Positions 8,995 through 18,414 of a stretch of 64,000 nt of DNA are shown in pieces. Location of the stretch: NCBI GenBank assembly GCA_002336115.1, contig DDEN01000017.1, forward strand, positions 124,001-188,000. The letters are read 5' to 3'. Position 1 is the stretch's first letter. Each line of letters starts with the position of its first letter. The position numbers and the translations under genes were made by a program. Under the pieces are notes generated by a model, which searched no databases, was not told the origin of the DNA, and saw nothing but the letters and a program-made list of their open reading frames with translations. Source of the stretch: Chitinophagaceae bacterium UBA1953 (GTDB lineage Bacteria; Bacteroidota; Bacteroidia; Chitinophagales; Chitinophagaceae).

Positions 8995-11900
8995 TTGGCA
9001 AGGAAAATCATCAAAATACTAACCCGGGCTCTTCTTGTACTCCTGTTGCTTCTTGCAGCGGTATGGTTTCTCATTAATTCTACCCCGGTTCAGAACTGGC
9101 TTGTTAAAAAAGCCGCAACAAGGCTTTCGCATGAGCTGCACACCGAAGTAAGCATCAAACATGTAAGTTTCGCTTTGTTCAACAAAATGCTGCTGGAAGG
9201 TGTTTTGGTAAAAGACCGCAGCAAAGATACACTTGCGTATATAGGCAGCGCCGGCGTTAACATTAACGACTGGTTTTTTGTAAAGGAGAAGATTGTACTG
9301 AAATATATCTCACTCGAAAAAACGAATATTTACCTCCATCGTACAGACAGCATCTGGAATTACCAGTTTCTTATTGACTATTTTTCTTCGGGCAAAAGTT
9401 CAACTGATACAACCAAAAAAGGGATCGCACTTTCTTTGAAAAAAGCCGATCTGAAAGACATCAGGATTATTCAGAAAGATGAGTGGCGGGGCGAAACAAT
9501 GGAAGCCCGGATCGGGGAATTAAATCTCAACATGGAGGTATTTGATCTGCAGAAAAAAACAATTGCTGCAAATAACCTTGAAATAACATCTCCCTACTTT
9601 TCTTTATACAATTACACCGGTAAAAGACCCAAGAAACAACCTAAACCCGATGAATATTATCACCAGGACGACAGTACAATCATTCACTGGAATAATGGCT
9701 GGAAAATATCATCGGCCAGAATTATTATTAAAAATGGCGAATTTAGAAACGATGTACAGACAGATCGTGATCCGCTGAATTATTTCGACGGAGCACATAT
9801 TCAGTTTAAGCAGATCAATGGCAGTTTTAATAACTTTCGTTTTGAAGGTGACACCATATCCGCAAAAATCAGATTATCATCGAAAGAAAGAAGCGGTTTT
9901 GAAATAAAACAACTGAATGCCGATTTGTTATGGCATCCGCTTGCTATGGAGTTTAAAAATCTGGATGCACAAACAGGTAAAAGCCGACTGAAGGATTATT
10001 TTGCCATGCGATATACCCAATTTAATCACGACATGGGAGAATTTATTACACATGTTGTAGTGGAAGGTAACATGAAAAACAGTGAAATTAACAGTGATGA
10101 TATTGCCTATTTTGCGCCAGAACTGAAAGACAGGAATGATATTATTACAGTGAATGGAAAAGTAAGAGGAACCGTTAATCATCTTAAAGGCGAGAATGTT
10201 ACTATTACTACTTTAAAAAATACAGTTTTTGACGGCAGTTTTACTTTAGATGGATTACCAGACATTAATTCAACATTTCTTGATTTAAAAGCAAACAGAT
10301 TAGAAACAAATTATGCCGACATTGCTGCAATCTACCCCGATATAAGAAACGTAAAATCGCCAGCTTTATCAAAAATCAGTTACTTGAAATTTCAGGGATC
10401 TTATACCGGGTATTTTAATGATTTTGTTACTTACGGTACAATTCAAACGAATTTAGGTACACTTATAACCGACATCAATTTAAAACTGCCAAAAAGCAGC
10501 GACCCGATTTATTCTGGAAAGCTGAAAACTGATGGTTTTGAGCTGGGTGCTTTTTTAAATGATCCGCTATTTGGCAAAATAGTAATGAACAGTTCGTTAA
10601 AGGGGCGTGGTTTTAAAATGAATAAAATGTTTGCTGAAGTTGATGGCAAAATCAGTTCATTTAACGTAAATGGTTACACCTATACAAATATTATTGCCAA
10701 AGGTATTTATGAAAAGCGTTTGTTTGATGGTTCAATTGTTATACAGGACCCAAATGTAAATGCGAACCTAACAGGGCAGGTTAATTTTAATAAAGACACA
10801 CCTATGTATAAGGTTACAGGTGATGTATATAAAATTAACTTCAAACCGTTAGGCTTTAGTAAAAAAGAGCTTTCTTTAAGTGCGTCTGTAGATTTTGATT
10901 TCAGAGGAAAAGATATTGATGACTTCCTTGGCACAGCAAACCTCCGAAATGCAGAACTCATTAAAGATGGCGAACAACTTTCTTTTGATCATCTTTCGCT
11001 TTCTTCCATCCTTGTTGACAATAAAAAAGTGCTCAGCCTCGAAAGCAATGAAGTGTCGGCCACCTTACAAGGCTCATATACTATTTTCGATTTACCGAAT
11101 GCAACTTTGTCATTTCTTCACAACTACTTCCCTGCATATATTCCGCTACCACAAAAAACAGTAAAAAACCAGGATTTTTCATTCGAAGTCCAGACTAAAA
11201 ACATAGCGCCTTTTTTAACCATTCTCGATTTGCCGGTAAGTGGTTTTGAAAACAGTACTGTTAAAGGACGTATCAGCACCAACAATAACCAGTTTACTAT
11301 TGCAGGTGAGATCCCTGCATTTAAATACAAAAAAACGGTGTTTAATAATACTATTTTTAACGGCACCGGTGATTACAGCAAATTAAACCTCAATGGCTCA
11401 CTTGATGAAGTTCGTTTAAAAGATAGTTTGAGTCTGCCACAAACAAAATTTACAGTTATTGCTTCTAATGATACTGGTACAGTCAGTATTCAAACAAGTG
11501 CTTCTCAAACATTAAAGAATGCAGATCTTAATGCAAGAGTTGTAACAACTACTGATGGTGTGGAAATTGTTTTCCAGCCTTCAACTTTAGTGCTGAATGA
11601 TAAAGTATGGACCATCAATGAAAACAGCAATGTTTTTATTGGCAAAAAAACAATTTCATCAACAGGTCTGCATATCAGTTCCGGAACCGAGGAAATTCTT
11701 GTTTATACCCAGCCTTCAACCATTGGCAGCAACTATGATATTATTGCAGAATTAAAAAAATTCCAGATTGATGGTTTCATGCCCTATTTTCTGAAAGATC
11801 CCCGTCTTGAAGGTTCTGTAACGGGAAGAGTCGAGATTATTGATCCCTATGGGCGAATGGAAGTAGATGCCGATCTGATTGCTGAAAGATTCAGATTTAA

Positions 11901-13686
11901 TAACGATTCGATTGGGATAGTAAAAGTAAATGGAAACTACAATCCTTCAACCGGCGATATTAACACAAATATCGTTTCGGATAACCCACTTAATGAGTTT
12001 TTTGGTACAGGAAAAATCAACATCAAAGATCCTGACAACCCGGTTATTGACCAGGTTGCCGAAATAAAAAATGTACAATTAAAGCTTCTGCAAAAATATC
12101 TTTCGATTATTATGACTGATATGAAAGGTTCTGGAAACGGAATCATCAGAATTACAGGCAATGCCAACAAACCCGATCTTATTGGGAAAGTAAAACTCAG
12201 CAATGCGTCATTTATACTTGATTATACCAAATGCCGTTACCTGATTAAAGAAGGCACTGAAATTAATTTCCGTGAAGGTGAAATTGATTTTGGCAATATG
12301 GTTATCCAGGATACAACCAAACGTTCAGCAACATTTTCCGGCAAACTGTATCATCAGTTTTTCCAAAATATGAGTTTTGATATGGATTTTAAAACAAATG
12401 ATCCTAAACGAGGTTTAATTGTTTTAAATACACAGAAAAAAGACAACAGTCTGTTCTACGGATTTGTTGTAGCCGATGCAAGTGGCAGTATCAATGGTGA
12501 ATCAGACGATATAGTTTTAAAACTGAGAGGAACACCAACAGACAGCTCACATGTATCATTGCCAACTTCAGATTCAAGAGTAACAGGCACTGCCGATTTT
12601 ATTGTTTTCCGTAAGTATGGTAAGGAAATGAAAGTAGAGTCAAACATTAAAGAAACGTCCAAACTTACTGTGGATGTTGATATATTCCCCAATCCTCTTG
12701 CAAAAGTTGACCTGATACTGGATGAAATTACCAATGACGTTGTACAGGGACAAGGTAATGGCTTTCTTAACATCAGGGTAAGCACAAATGAACCAACAAC
12801 TATGAACGGATGGTTTGAGATTACCAAAGGAAAATATACGTTTAAATGGCAGGATCTTATAAAAAAACCATTTGACATTACAAAAGGCAGAATTGACTGG
12901 GGTGGAGACCCTTATGATGCTAAAATTAATATTGATGCACGTTACACCGCCAAAGACATTACGCTTCCTGAATATCTGACAAGAGATTGTAATAATGAGC
13001 GAAGTGACTTGTATGTTATCAGTAATCTTTCAAATACATTAAAGAACCCGGTAATTAACTTTCGTTTTGAATTACCTCAAAATCATCCTTGCCGTAACAG
13101 CCAGATAACGCAAAACGGCTTCCAGCAGTTGTACAATAACCCGAATGAGTTAAACAATCAGGTTTTTTCGTTAATGTTCTTTAACCAGTTTATGACAACC
13201 AATACCAATACAACTGCTGCAAGCAATAATATTGGTGTTAATCTCATTACCAATACGGCTGCCAGTACTATTTCTGAATTTCTTGCTCAACAGATTACTT
13301 CCGGTATTGGCCTTGTGTTAAAAAATATTCCGGGACTGAATAAACTTAATCTTGACCCCTATGTAACATTTAATCCAGGCACAATTTCAGGATTACAGGC
13401 ACAACAATTATTTGGCAGCGGATCATTTGGATTTACTAAGCGCTTTTTAAATGGCCGTGTTGTTTTAAAAGCCGGGGGTAATGTGCTGCTGAACAACAAT
13501 CAAACAACAACTGCACAGAACAACAACCAGCTTACTCCTGATATTACACTTGAATGGCTTGTTTCGCCCGATGGCAAACTCAGGATTATTGGTTTCTACA
13601 AAACCACGTATGATCTTAACTGGCGTACTTCAAACCGAACCGGCATCAGCTTCTCGTATGTAAAAGACTTTGACAAACTGTTTTAG
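8995..13686 (+). CDS. tamB: TamB-like translocation/assembly module protein
   Basis: A 1563-residue protein with an N-terminal membrane anchor (about 8-28: ALLVLLLLLAAVWFLI), then a long AsmA/TamB-type repeat body rich in beta-strands, and a C-terminal DUF490 domain. TamB proteins bridge the periplasm, move phospholipids to the outer membrane and assist outer-membrane protein assembly. No ATG precedes the anchor. The only standard start is TTG at 8995, giving MARKIIKIL, which fits relatives. That codon overlaps a promoter-like TTG-19-TACTTTGG arrangement (8969-8998), so the exact start is uncertain. It stands alone, 101 bases after the bestrophin gene. Confidence 0.85.
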   Translation: MARKIIKILTRALLVLLLLLAAVWFLINSTPVQNWLVKKAATRLSHELHTEVSIKHVSFALFNKMLLEGVLVKDRSKDTLAYIGSAGVNINDWFFVKEKIVLKYISLEKTNIYLHRTDSIWNYQFLIDYFSSGKSSTDTTKKGIALSLKKADLKDIRIIQKDEWRGETMEARIGELNLNMEVFDLQKKTIAANNLEITSPYFSLYNYTGKRPKKQPKPDEYYHQDDSTIIHWNNGWKISSARIIIKNGEFRNDVQTDRDPLNYFDGAHIQFKQINGSFNNFRFEGDTISAKIRLSSKERSGFEIKQLNADLLWHPLAMEFKNLDAQTGKSRLKDYFAMRYTQFNHDMGEFITHVVVEGNMKNSEINSDDIAYFAPELKDRNDIITVNGKVRGTVNHLKGENVTITTLKNTVFDGSFTLDGLPDINSTFLDLKANRLETNYADIAAIYPDIRNVKSPALSKISYLKFQGSYTGYFNDFVTYGTIQTNLGTLITDINLKLPKSSDPIYSGKLKTDGFELGAFLNDPLFGKIVMNSSLKGRGFKMNKMFAEVDGKISSFNVNGYTYTNIIAKGIYEKRLFDGSIVIQDPNVNANLTGQVNFNKDTPMYKVTGDVYKINFKPLGFSKKELSLSASVDFDFRGKDIDDFLGTANLRNAELIKDGEQLSFDHLSLSSILVDNKKVLSLESNEVSATLQGSYTIFDLPNATLSFLHNYFPAYIPLPQKTVKNQDFSFEVQTKNIAPFLTILDLPVSGFENSTVKGRISTNNNQFTIAGEIPAFKYKKTVFNNTIFNGTGDYSKLNLNGSLDEVRLKDSLSLPQTKFTVIASNDTGTVSIQTSASQTLKNADLNARVVTTTDGVEIVFQPSTLVLNDKVWTINENSNVFIGKKTISSTGLHISSGTEEILVYTQPSTIGSNYDIIAELKKFQIDGFMPYFLKDPRLEGSVTGRVEIIDPYGRMEVDADLIAERFRFNNDSIGIVKVNGNYNPSTGDINTNIVSDNPLNEFFGTGKINIKDPDNPVIDQVAEIKNVQLKLLQKYLSIIMTDMKGSGNGIIRITGNANKPDLIGKVKLSNASFILDYTKCRYLIKEGTEINFREGEIDFGNMVIQDTTKRSATFSGKLYHQFFQNMSFDMDFKTNDPKRGLIVLNTQKKDNSLFYGFVVADASGSINGESDDIVLKLRGTPTDSSHVSLPTSDSRVTGTADFIVFRKYGKEMKVESNIKETSKLTVDVDIFPNPLAKVDLILDEITNDVVQGQGNGFLNIRVSTNEPTTMNGWFEITKGKYTFKWQDLIKKPFDITKGRIDWGGDPYDAKINIDARYTAKDITLPEYLTRDCNNERSDLYVISNLSNTLKNPVINFRFELPQNHPCRNSQITQNGFQQLYNNPNELNNQVFSLMFFNQFMTTNTNTTAASNNIGVNLITNTAASTISEFLAQQITSGIGLVLKNIPGLNKLNLDPYVTFNPGTISGLQAQQLFGSGSFGFTKRFLNGRVVLKAGGNVLLNNNQTTTAQNNNQLTPDITLEWLVSPDGKLRIIGFYKTTYDLNWRTSNRTGISFSYVKDFDKLF

Positions 13687-13987
13687 TACACAATTACAAA
13701 GACAAAAATTTGCTGATTGAACATTGAAAAATGTTGAAACTCATATCTCTTAAATGGGCATCTCCCCTTACCCGAATTTAATCCTATCGGCATAATCTTC
13801 AAGAATCCGGCTCCTGAATGACAGTTATCAGTTTTTCCACTAATATTTCTCATTTGCTGCATTTAGTTACTACCCGACTTTTGCACCTGAAATCAAAAAA
13901 GGGATAACCTTACTTGATTTTCAAATTCCACATCGCAAGCATTTTTCTCATATAGAATGGCTCATAGCAGCCTTCAGTTGTTAAACA

Positions 13988-14023
13988 AGCCACAGCTTTC
14001 TCCAGGCAGTGGCTCTTTTTTTT
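13988..14023 (+). terminator. Intrinsic terminator-like hairpin
   Basis: AGCCAC (13988-13993) pairs with GTGGCT (14009-14014) around a 15-base loop and is followed by C and a run of eight T. The stem is short (6 bp) but the T-run is good. It could end tamB transcription or a small leader RNA. Confidence 0.5.
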
Positions 14024-14111
14024 AACGGAATCAAGCTGAAATTAACAATCGTTAGCTTTAAACATCCCAAATAAATAAACCCGAATAAGATTTTCATAGT
14101 CAGAACTTCCT

Positions 14112-14119
14112 TACTTTTG
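14112..14119 (+). promoter_or_regulatory. Bacteroidota -7 box (TAnnTTTG) for the RRM gene
   Basis: TACTTTTG matches the TAnnTTTG consensus exactly and lies 11 bases before the ATG at 14131, implying a very short 5' leader. No convincing TTG -33 element is visible at 19-21 bases upstream. Confidence 0.5.
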
Positions 14120-14130
14120 GATTTTACACT

Positions 14131-14490
14131 ATGAATCTTTTTGTAGCAGGACTCCCTTACGACTTAGATGATGCAGAACTGGAAGAAATTTTTGAAAAAT
14201 TCGGGCCAGTATTATCTGCTAAAGTTTCCATTGACAGAGCAACCGGTAAAAGCCGTGGTTTTGGCTTTGTAAAAATGCAAAATGCAGAAGATGGCAAAGA
14301 AGCCATTGAACTACTCAATGATATTTACCTAGGCAAGCAAAAAAAACCACTTGTTGTTAAAGAAGCTGAAGATAAACCAGGTGGCGGAAGCGGTGGCGGT
14401 TTTGGGGGTGGCCAACGTGGAGGTGGCGGTTATAGTGGAGGTGGAAACCGTGGTGGTGGTGGATATGGCGGTGGCGGATACAGACGTTAA
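14131..14490 (+). CDS. RRM-domain RNA-binding protein with glycine-rich tail
   Basis: A 119-residue cytoplasmic protein. Residues 1-80 form one RNA recognition motif with RNP2 (LFVAGL, 3-8) and RNP1 (KSRGFGFV, 40-47), including the aromatic residues that stack on RNA. The last 30 residues are a Gly/Arg/Tyr tail of GGGGY-type repeats, as in bacterial Rbp proteins and plant glycine-rich RNA-binding proteins. In Bacteroidota such proteins are abundant global RNA binders that affect many transcripts; in other bacteria similar genes respond to cold. It is monocistronic, with its own promoter box and a strong terminator. Confidence 0.95.
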   Translation: MNLFVAGLPYDLDDAELEEIFEKFGPVLSAKVSIDRATGKSRGFGFVKMQNAEDGKEAIELLNDIYLGKQKKPLVVKEAEDKPGGGSGGGFGGGQRGGGGYSGGGNRGGGGYGGGGYRR

Positions 14491-14536
14491 GTCTTTTCTT
14501 CCCTTTATTTTTTTATCACACTACTTAATTTAAAAG

Positions 14537-14569
14537 AAATACTGCTGCGTTTGTGGTGGTATTTTTTTT
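14537..14569 (+). terminator. Intrinsic terminator of the RRM gene
   Basis: The 12-base arm 14537-14548 pairs with 14553-14564 (several G-T wobble pairs) around a GTTT loop, and T-run 14562-14569 follows. It lies 47 bases after the RRM stop codon on the same strand. Confidence 0.75.
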
Positions 14570-14723
14570 CTTAGGTGACTTTCTGTTGTTTTGTTTCAAG
14601 AGCCTCTGTACCGGTATTCACAGCTATGGCTGTGAGTTACTTTTTTAGTAACTGTACAAGTTGGTTAAGAATTAAATTATAAACTCATTATTAACTTGAA
14701 TCGAGTTCATTCTTTCATTGTAC

Positions 14724-15137
14724 TTAGCCTATTGTTTGTTTTTCAGTTCTCGTATTTAAAAAAATTATTGTAAAGAGCACAACAATTAGAATAAAGTTAA
14801 ACTCCATACCATTTCTACCGGCTCCTACAACATACCAACCTTCAGCAAAATGAACTATTATTATACCAAAAATCAGAATAATGATGTTTAAGATGCAGGA
14901 TATCTTCACTACTTTATTTGCAACTAATAATACCGAAGTAAATATCTGACAAATTACAACGCTCCAGGCTATGAACACACCAAATGGGGCGAATCCAATT
15001 TTATTTAAAAATAAATTGCCAAAATCATTTACATCGTTGTTTGTAAAAATACCATGCAAACTGTGGGAAAGAAAAATCACCGCCACACCTAATCGTAAAA
15101 GAAAAGTATTATTAAACATTCTCTGGTTACTCATCAA
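14724..15137 (-). CDS. DoxX-family membrane protein
   Basis: A 137-residue integral membrane protein with four hydrophobic segments (about 12-28, 48-70, 78-98, 112-129). The FAEGWYVVGAGRNGMEFNF segment is diagnostic of DoxX proteins, where an E-G-W-F/Y-V-V-G-G/A-G-R-N-G run precedes the last helix. DoxX proteins are small inner-membrane proteins, some linked to quinone or thiosulfate oxidation and oxidative stress; the role here is unknown. Its start overlaps the stop of the preceding 259-residue gene by 11 bases, so the two are translated from one transcript. Confidence 0.8.
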   Translation of the reverse strand: MMSNQRMFNNTFLLRLGVAVIFLSHSLHGIFTNNDVNDFGNLFLNKIGFAPFGVFIAWSVVICQIFTSVLLVANKVVKISCILNIIILIFGIIIVHFAEGWYVVGAGRNGMEFNFILIVVLFTIIFLNTRTEKQTIG

Positions 15138-15906
15138 CTGGTAATTTTATTTTGTATCTGTAAATATTTTCATTAATCAGTTGTACTAACTTCAATACCT
15201 CATTCGATTTTTTGCTAATCCAAAATGTTTCTTTACTTCCTTTTTCTTCGTGATATAGGAGCCAGCATTCAATTTTTTTGCCACTATATACCAATACATC
15301 TTCGCCGATAGTAGTATAGGGAATATTTCTTGGTGTATCATATCCAAATTCATAAAATGGAATAAGAAAAGTTGTGTTCTTTCTTAGTGGCAGCATACTG
15401 AATACTTCTAAATCTAAATGCCAGTTTAAATAATATTGCCCGACAGATGATGCAAAAGATGTATAGGCTGTTCGTTCATTTTTCACCGAATTCGTGTCGG
15501 TGATTTCCTTATCATTGATCCATATCTTTTTTTGTTCAACATCAAAAGCTTTTTTGTCTCGTTTCTGCCACCAGCTTTCATGATATACCGGCTTAAAATT
15601 GATTGCGGATGAAATTGATTTTGCTATATGAACCACGGTGTCTTTGAAATCCCATTTTTGAGTAACAGAAATCACTTCTTTGTTATTGATTTTTTCCTGC
15701 TTCACATCAATATTCCAGATTTGAATGTCGGAAGCAGGGGCATTTTCACTCTTGACAAAATATACCAGGTATCTTGATTTTCCTTGCTTTAACTGCGACA
15801 TCTTAATTGTTTTCGAGGTCACTATAATAGTATCATTTTTTTGTGCCGTTAGTAACAAAGGAAATATTTGTATTAAAAAACAGAGTAATAAAATTGTATG
15901 TTTCAT
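15127..15906 (-). CDS. Exported protein of unknown function (259 aa)
   Basis: A signal peptide (residues 1-21, ending LLLTAQ) is followed by a soluble, strand-rich domain with repeated tryptophans (SWWQKRDKK, YLNWHLDLEVFSMLPLR) and a late ETFWISKKSNEVLKL segment. The WISK-x-EVLKL ending resembles DUF3108-like periplasmic proteins, in which such a hairpin closes a lipid-binding barrel, but I cannot assign it firmly. It overlaps the following DoxX gene by 11 bases. No catalytic motif is visible. Confidence 0.6.
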   Translation of the reverse strand: MKHTILLLCFLIQIFPLLLTAQKNDTIIVTSKTIKMSQLKQGKSRYLVYFVKSENAPASDIQIWNIDVKQEKINNKEVISVTQKWDFKDTVVHIAKSISSAINFKPVYHESWWQKRDKKAFDVEQKKIWINDKEITDTNSVKNERTAYTSFASSVGQYYLNWHLDLEVFSMLPLRKNTTFLIPFYEFGYDTPRNIPYTTIGEDVLVYSGKKIECWLLYHEEKGSKETFWISKKSNEVLKLVQLINENIYRYKIKLPVDE

Positions 15907-16108
15907 ATTTGTTTATTTTCCAAATAAGATTTAATGTATGTGATATATTCGTTGAAAAAGGTTAATATAATTTTCTAAACCTTTTGGATTTTAAATTTGG
16001 ATTTACCTTTTTATTGAAAACATACATCATTGCATTATTCTTTTAAACAGCCGTACCTGGTTTGATAATGAAAAAGCAAATCCCTTATTAGGTTTTACAG
16101 CCATCCTG

Positions 16109-16612
16109 CTATTTTCTAACTCTCAAAAGTTTATTTATAAAATATGAACCGCTGGCATAAACAGGGTGAGAAATACTGTCTGAGGAGAGTACACTTAAAC
16201 CTCTCAAAAAAAGTGTATCACCTCTAAAATAACATTTGAATTTTGCAACTCCATCAACAAACATGGGGTTTATTGCAAATGCTGCCTTTGTTGTAAGGAT
16301 TGAATCCTTAAATTCAAAATTACCAGCGTTAATAACGGATTGATTAAATCTGCTCAGCTTTTCATTGTCTTGCATTTGCCAGCTACGAGTGGTGGCAATA
16401 TGACTTGTCCAGCAAAAACTATATGCACCGTTTGAAAAAATAGCTACGCTTTCCTTTGGAAAAGTGGAGGTTGATGTACCATCTACTTTTACAGTTTGAA
16501 CCTCAACGATTGACCAAGACCCTTCAATAGATAATTTGTTTTTTGAAGTGAACCCTGACATTATTGATAACACAAGTAAACTGTTTAGTAAAATAATTTG
16601 TGTTGCTTTCAT
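16109..16612 (-). CDS. Exported lipocalin-like hypothetical protein (167 aa)
   Basis: An N-terminal hydrophobic signal (residues 5-22) precedes IEGSWSIVEVQTVKVDG, the usual opening of lipocalin-like proteins of Bacteroidota, followed by short beta-strands. Length fits a single small barrel. There is no lipobox cysteine. It is spaced 85 bases from its upstream neighbour and about 200 from its downstream one on the same strand, so co-transcription is unclear. No function assigned. Confidence 0.6.
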   Translation of the reverse strand: MKATQIILLNSLLVLSIMSGFTSKNKLSIEGSWSIVEVQTVKVDGTSTSTFPKESVAIFSNGAYSFCWTSHIATTRSWQMQDNEKLSRFNQSVINAGNFEFKDSILTTKAAFAINPMFVDGVAKFKCYFRGDTLFLRGLSVLSSDSISHPVYASGSYFINKLLRVRK

Positions 16613-16697
16613 TTTTGGTAATTTACTTATCGAGCCATAATTTGATTAAAAAAATCTGTTTCATTTTCACTTTTTATAAATAAGCGTCATCCCCGTT

Positions 16698-17435
16698 CTA
16701 TAGCTTGTTGCCATCCTTTTTTTGATCGGAAAGAATATATTGAATTGTTACACTGCCAACCGCACTTAAATAACCAAGAGGGGTATCATTGGGGCTATAT
16801 CCTATCTGGTTAGTATCAATGCTTAGAAAAGTAACTGTCAATTTTGGAAACTGCCATTTCGCTTCATAATAATCCTTTCTTTTCCCCGCCGGGGTCATAA
16901 CAAAATAGTCCTTCTTTGTTGAAATTTTACCATATTTTTTTATCAAGGCTTGATAAACAGAATCGGCATTATGAAAGTTGAAGTAAAACCGAATACCCGT
17001 TACCTTATAATCCTGAATGCCAATCCATATATCTTCAGCATCTGCAATACCGGGTCTTTTGTCTTCACTATAAATTAGTTTAACTTTTTCGTTGTTAGCT
17101 GGTAAAATCGGAGGAAGTTTTTCTGCCTCTGTCGTACCAGGAGTTGGCTCTTCTGTATAGTATAATCCCACACGTTGAAAACATTTGTCATTTTTAGGGA
17201 TGTTTTCGGTGTATGAATACATCTTTAAAATGTCTGGATTTTTACCAGCTAATCCTCTCCATTTATTTCTTTTTACAGCAAGTCCGCTTTTATATGCACT
17301 TTCTACAATTTTACAACCGCACTCTCTTATCCTCATGGAATCGCCCAATGTTATGTCAAACACCTTTACATCCTGTGTAAAAGCAATATTGCAGAAAAAA
17401 ACTAATAACATTAACCATGTTAAGCTTCTTTTCAT
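16698..17435 (-). CDS. Exported hypothetical protein (245 aa)
   Basis: A good signal peptide (MKRSLTWLMLLVFFCNIAFT) leads into a soluble domain with two cysteines close together (RECGCKIVESAY) and a third later (NDKCFQRVG), possible disulfide partners. The remainder is beta-rich (VTGIRFYFNFHNADSVYQAL) and resembles no family I can name. It lies among other small exported proteins between 14.7 and 18.4 kb. Confidence 0.55.
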   Translation of the reverse strand: MKRSLTWLMLLVFFCNIAFTQDVKVFDITLGDSMRIRECGCKIVESAYKSGLAVKRNKWRGLAGKNPDILKMYSYTENIPKNDKCFQRVGLYYTEEPTPGTTEAEKLPPILPANNEKVKLIYSEDKRPGIADAEDIWIGIQDYKVTGIRFYFNFHNADSVYQALIKKYGKISTKKDYFVMTPAGKRKDYYEAKWQFPKLTVTFLSIDTNQIGYSPNDTPLGYLSAVGSVTIQYILSDQKKDGNKL

Positions 17436-17597
17436 AACCTTTTAATTATTAACTGTAAAATTATTTTCTTGTTGGTTTGTTTCGATTAATGATAATTTAG
17501 TGATGTATGATTGCATTTGAAATACGATAATTCAATCTTACATTTACACCAACCGCTTTGTTATATCAGGCAAACTGAACTACCATCGCATCTATAT

Positions 17598-18395
17598 CTA
17601 TGGTACTATCACATTTCTTTTTTGATAGGTATTTGCACCAAATACTCCAATTGCATGGCCTTTAATATTACTAATAGGATTGTCTGGAACAGCCTGAGGA
17701 CTGCCTGTAGAAGATTGAGAGAAACTAAACCAATATTTGTAATTGCCATCGTCTATACAATTCATCACAACTTCAATAATATCGCCTTTTTTAAATTCAT
17801 CTTCTTCTCTCGAATATATTAATGGGAAAGTCACTTTTTTACCATCAATAAATGAGTCATCGTAGGCAAACACATCTTTTATTAATCTTCCATTTTTAAA
17901 TAGAAAGAAACTATAATTATTGCCCCTCCCTTTGGGGTCGTTGTAAAAGGGAGTTACCACTTTTACTGTTTTACCAAAGTTTGGAAAATCTTCAACCACT
18001 AAAGAATCAAAATTTACCATTGCAGGCATTTTAGAACTTGAGGTGAGTGTAATACCATTTGCCACCACTTTAAGATTATAAGTTTTGCCTGCAATGCCTA
18101 CTAAATTTTCATTTTTGTAAACACCATTTGACACTTCCGGCAAAGAATAAACAGTTCCATTATCTTCCTGAATAGTAACTGTTGCACCAGGTAATGGCAC
18201 AATGCTATTATCTGATTTTACTTTATTTGTGTATGACAACTTAACAATACTACCCACTGCTGAATTATTTGTTACCTGGCCATCAACCACAATTATTGGA
18301 GTTGTAGTATTTAAATCCAAATCTGTGACTTTTTCGCAACCCGCTAAGCCACATAGAAGTATTCCTATAGATATAATTGAATTTATCTTTTTCAT
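17598..18395 (-). CDS. DUF4249-family lipoprotein, partner of the upstream TonB receptor
   Basis: A 265-residue protein with a lipobox (ILLCGLAGCEK, acylated cysteine at residue 20) and the DUF4249 pattern: LNTTTPIIVVDGQVTN near the start, PLPGATVTIQEDNGTVYSL as a beta-sandwich, and YWFSFSQSSTGSP late. In Bacteroidota DUF4249 genes typically follow a CarboxypepD_reg-like TonB receptor, as here with a 19-base gap, and are thought to serve as its surface partner, loosely like SusD for SusC. The substrate is unknown. Confidence 0.85.
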   Translation of the reverse strand: MKKINSIISIGILLCGLAGCEKVTDLDLNTTTPIIVVDGQVTNNSAVGSIVKLSYTNKVKSDNSIVPLPGATVTIQEDNGTVYSLPEVSNGVYKNENLVGIAGKTYNLKVVANGITLTSSSKMPAMVNFDSLVVEDFPNFGKTVKVVTPFYNDPKGRGNNYSFFLFKNGRLIKDVFAYDDSFIDGKKVTFPLIYSREEDEFKKGDIIEVVMNCIDDGNYKYWFSFSQSSTGSPQAVPDNPISNIKGHAIGVFGANTYQKRNVIVP

Positions 18396-18414
18396 TATTA
18401 TTTATTCTTGTTGA

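Larger units (their letters stand above)
13687..14130. other. Non-coding stretch between tamB and the RRM gene
   Basis: No credible open reading frame lies in these 444 bases. They contain an intrinsic-terminator-like hairpin at 13988-14023 and a promoter-like box just upstream of the RRM gene. The terminator sits about 300 bases after tamB, further than needed for that gene, so a small plus-strand transcript ending there is possible but unproven. Confidence 0.5.

Noticed and set aside
12456..12878. 140-codon minus-strand frame
   Set aside because: Antisense within tamB, no start context or recognisable domain.
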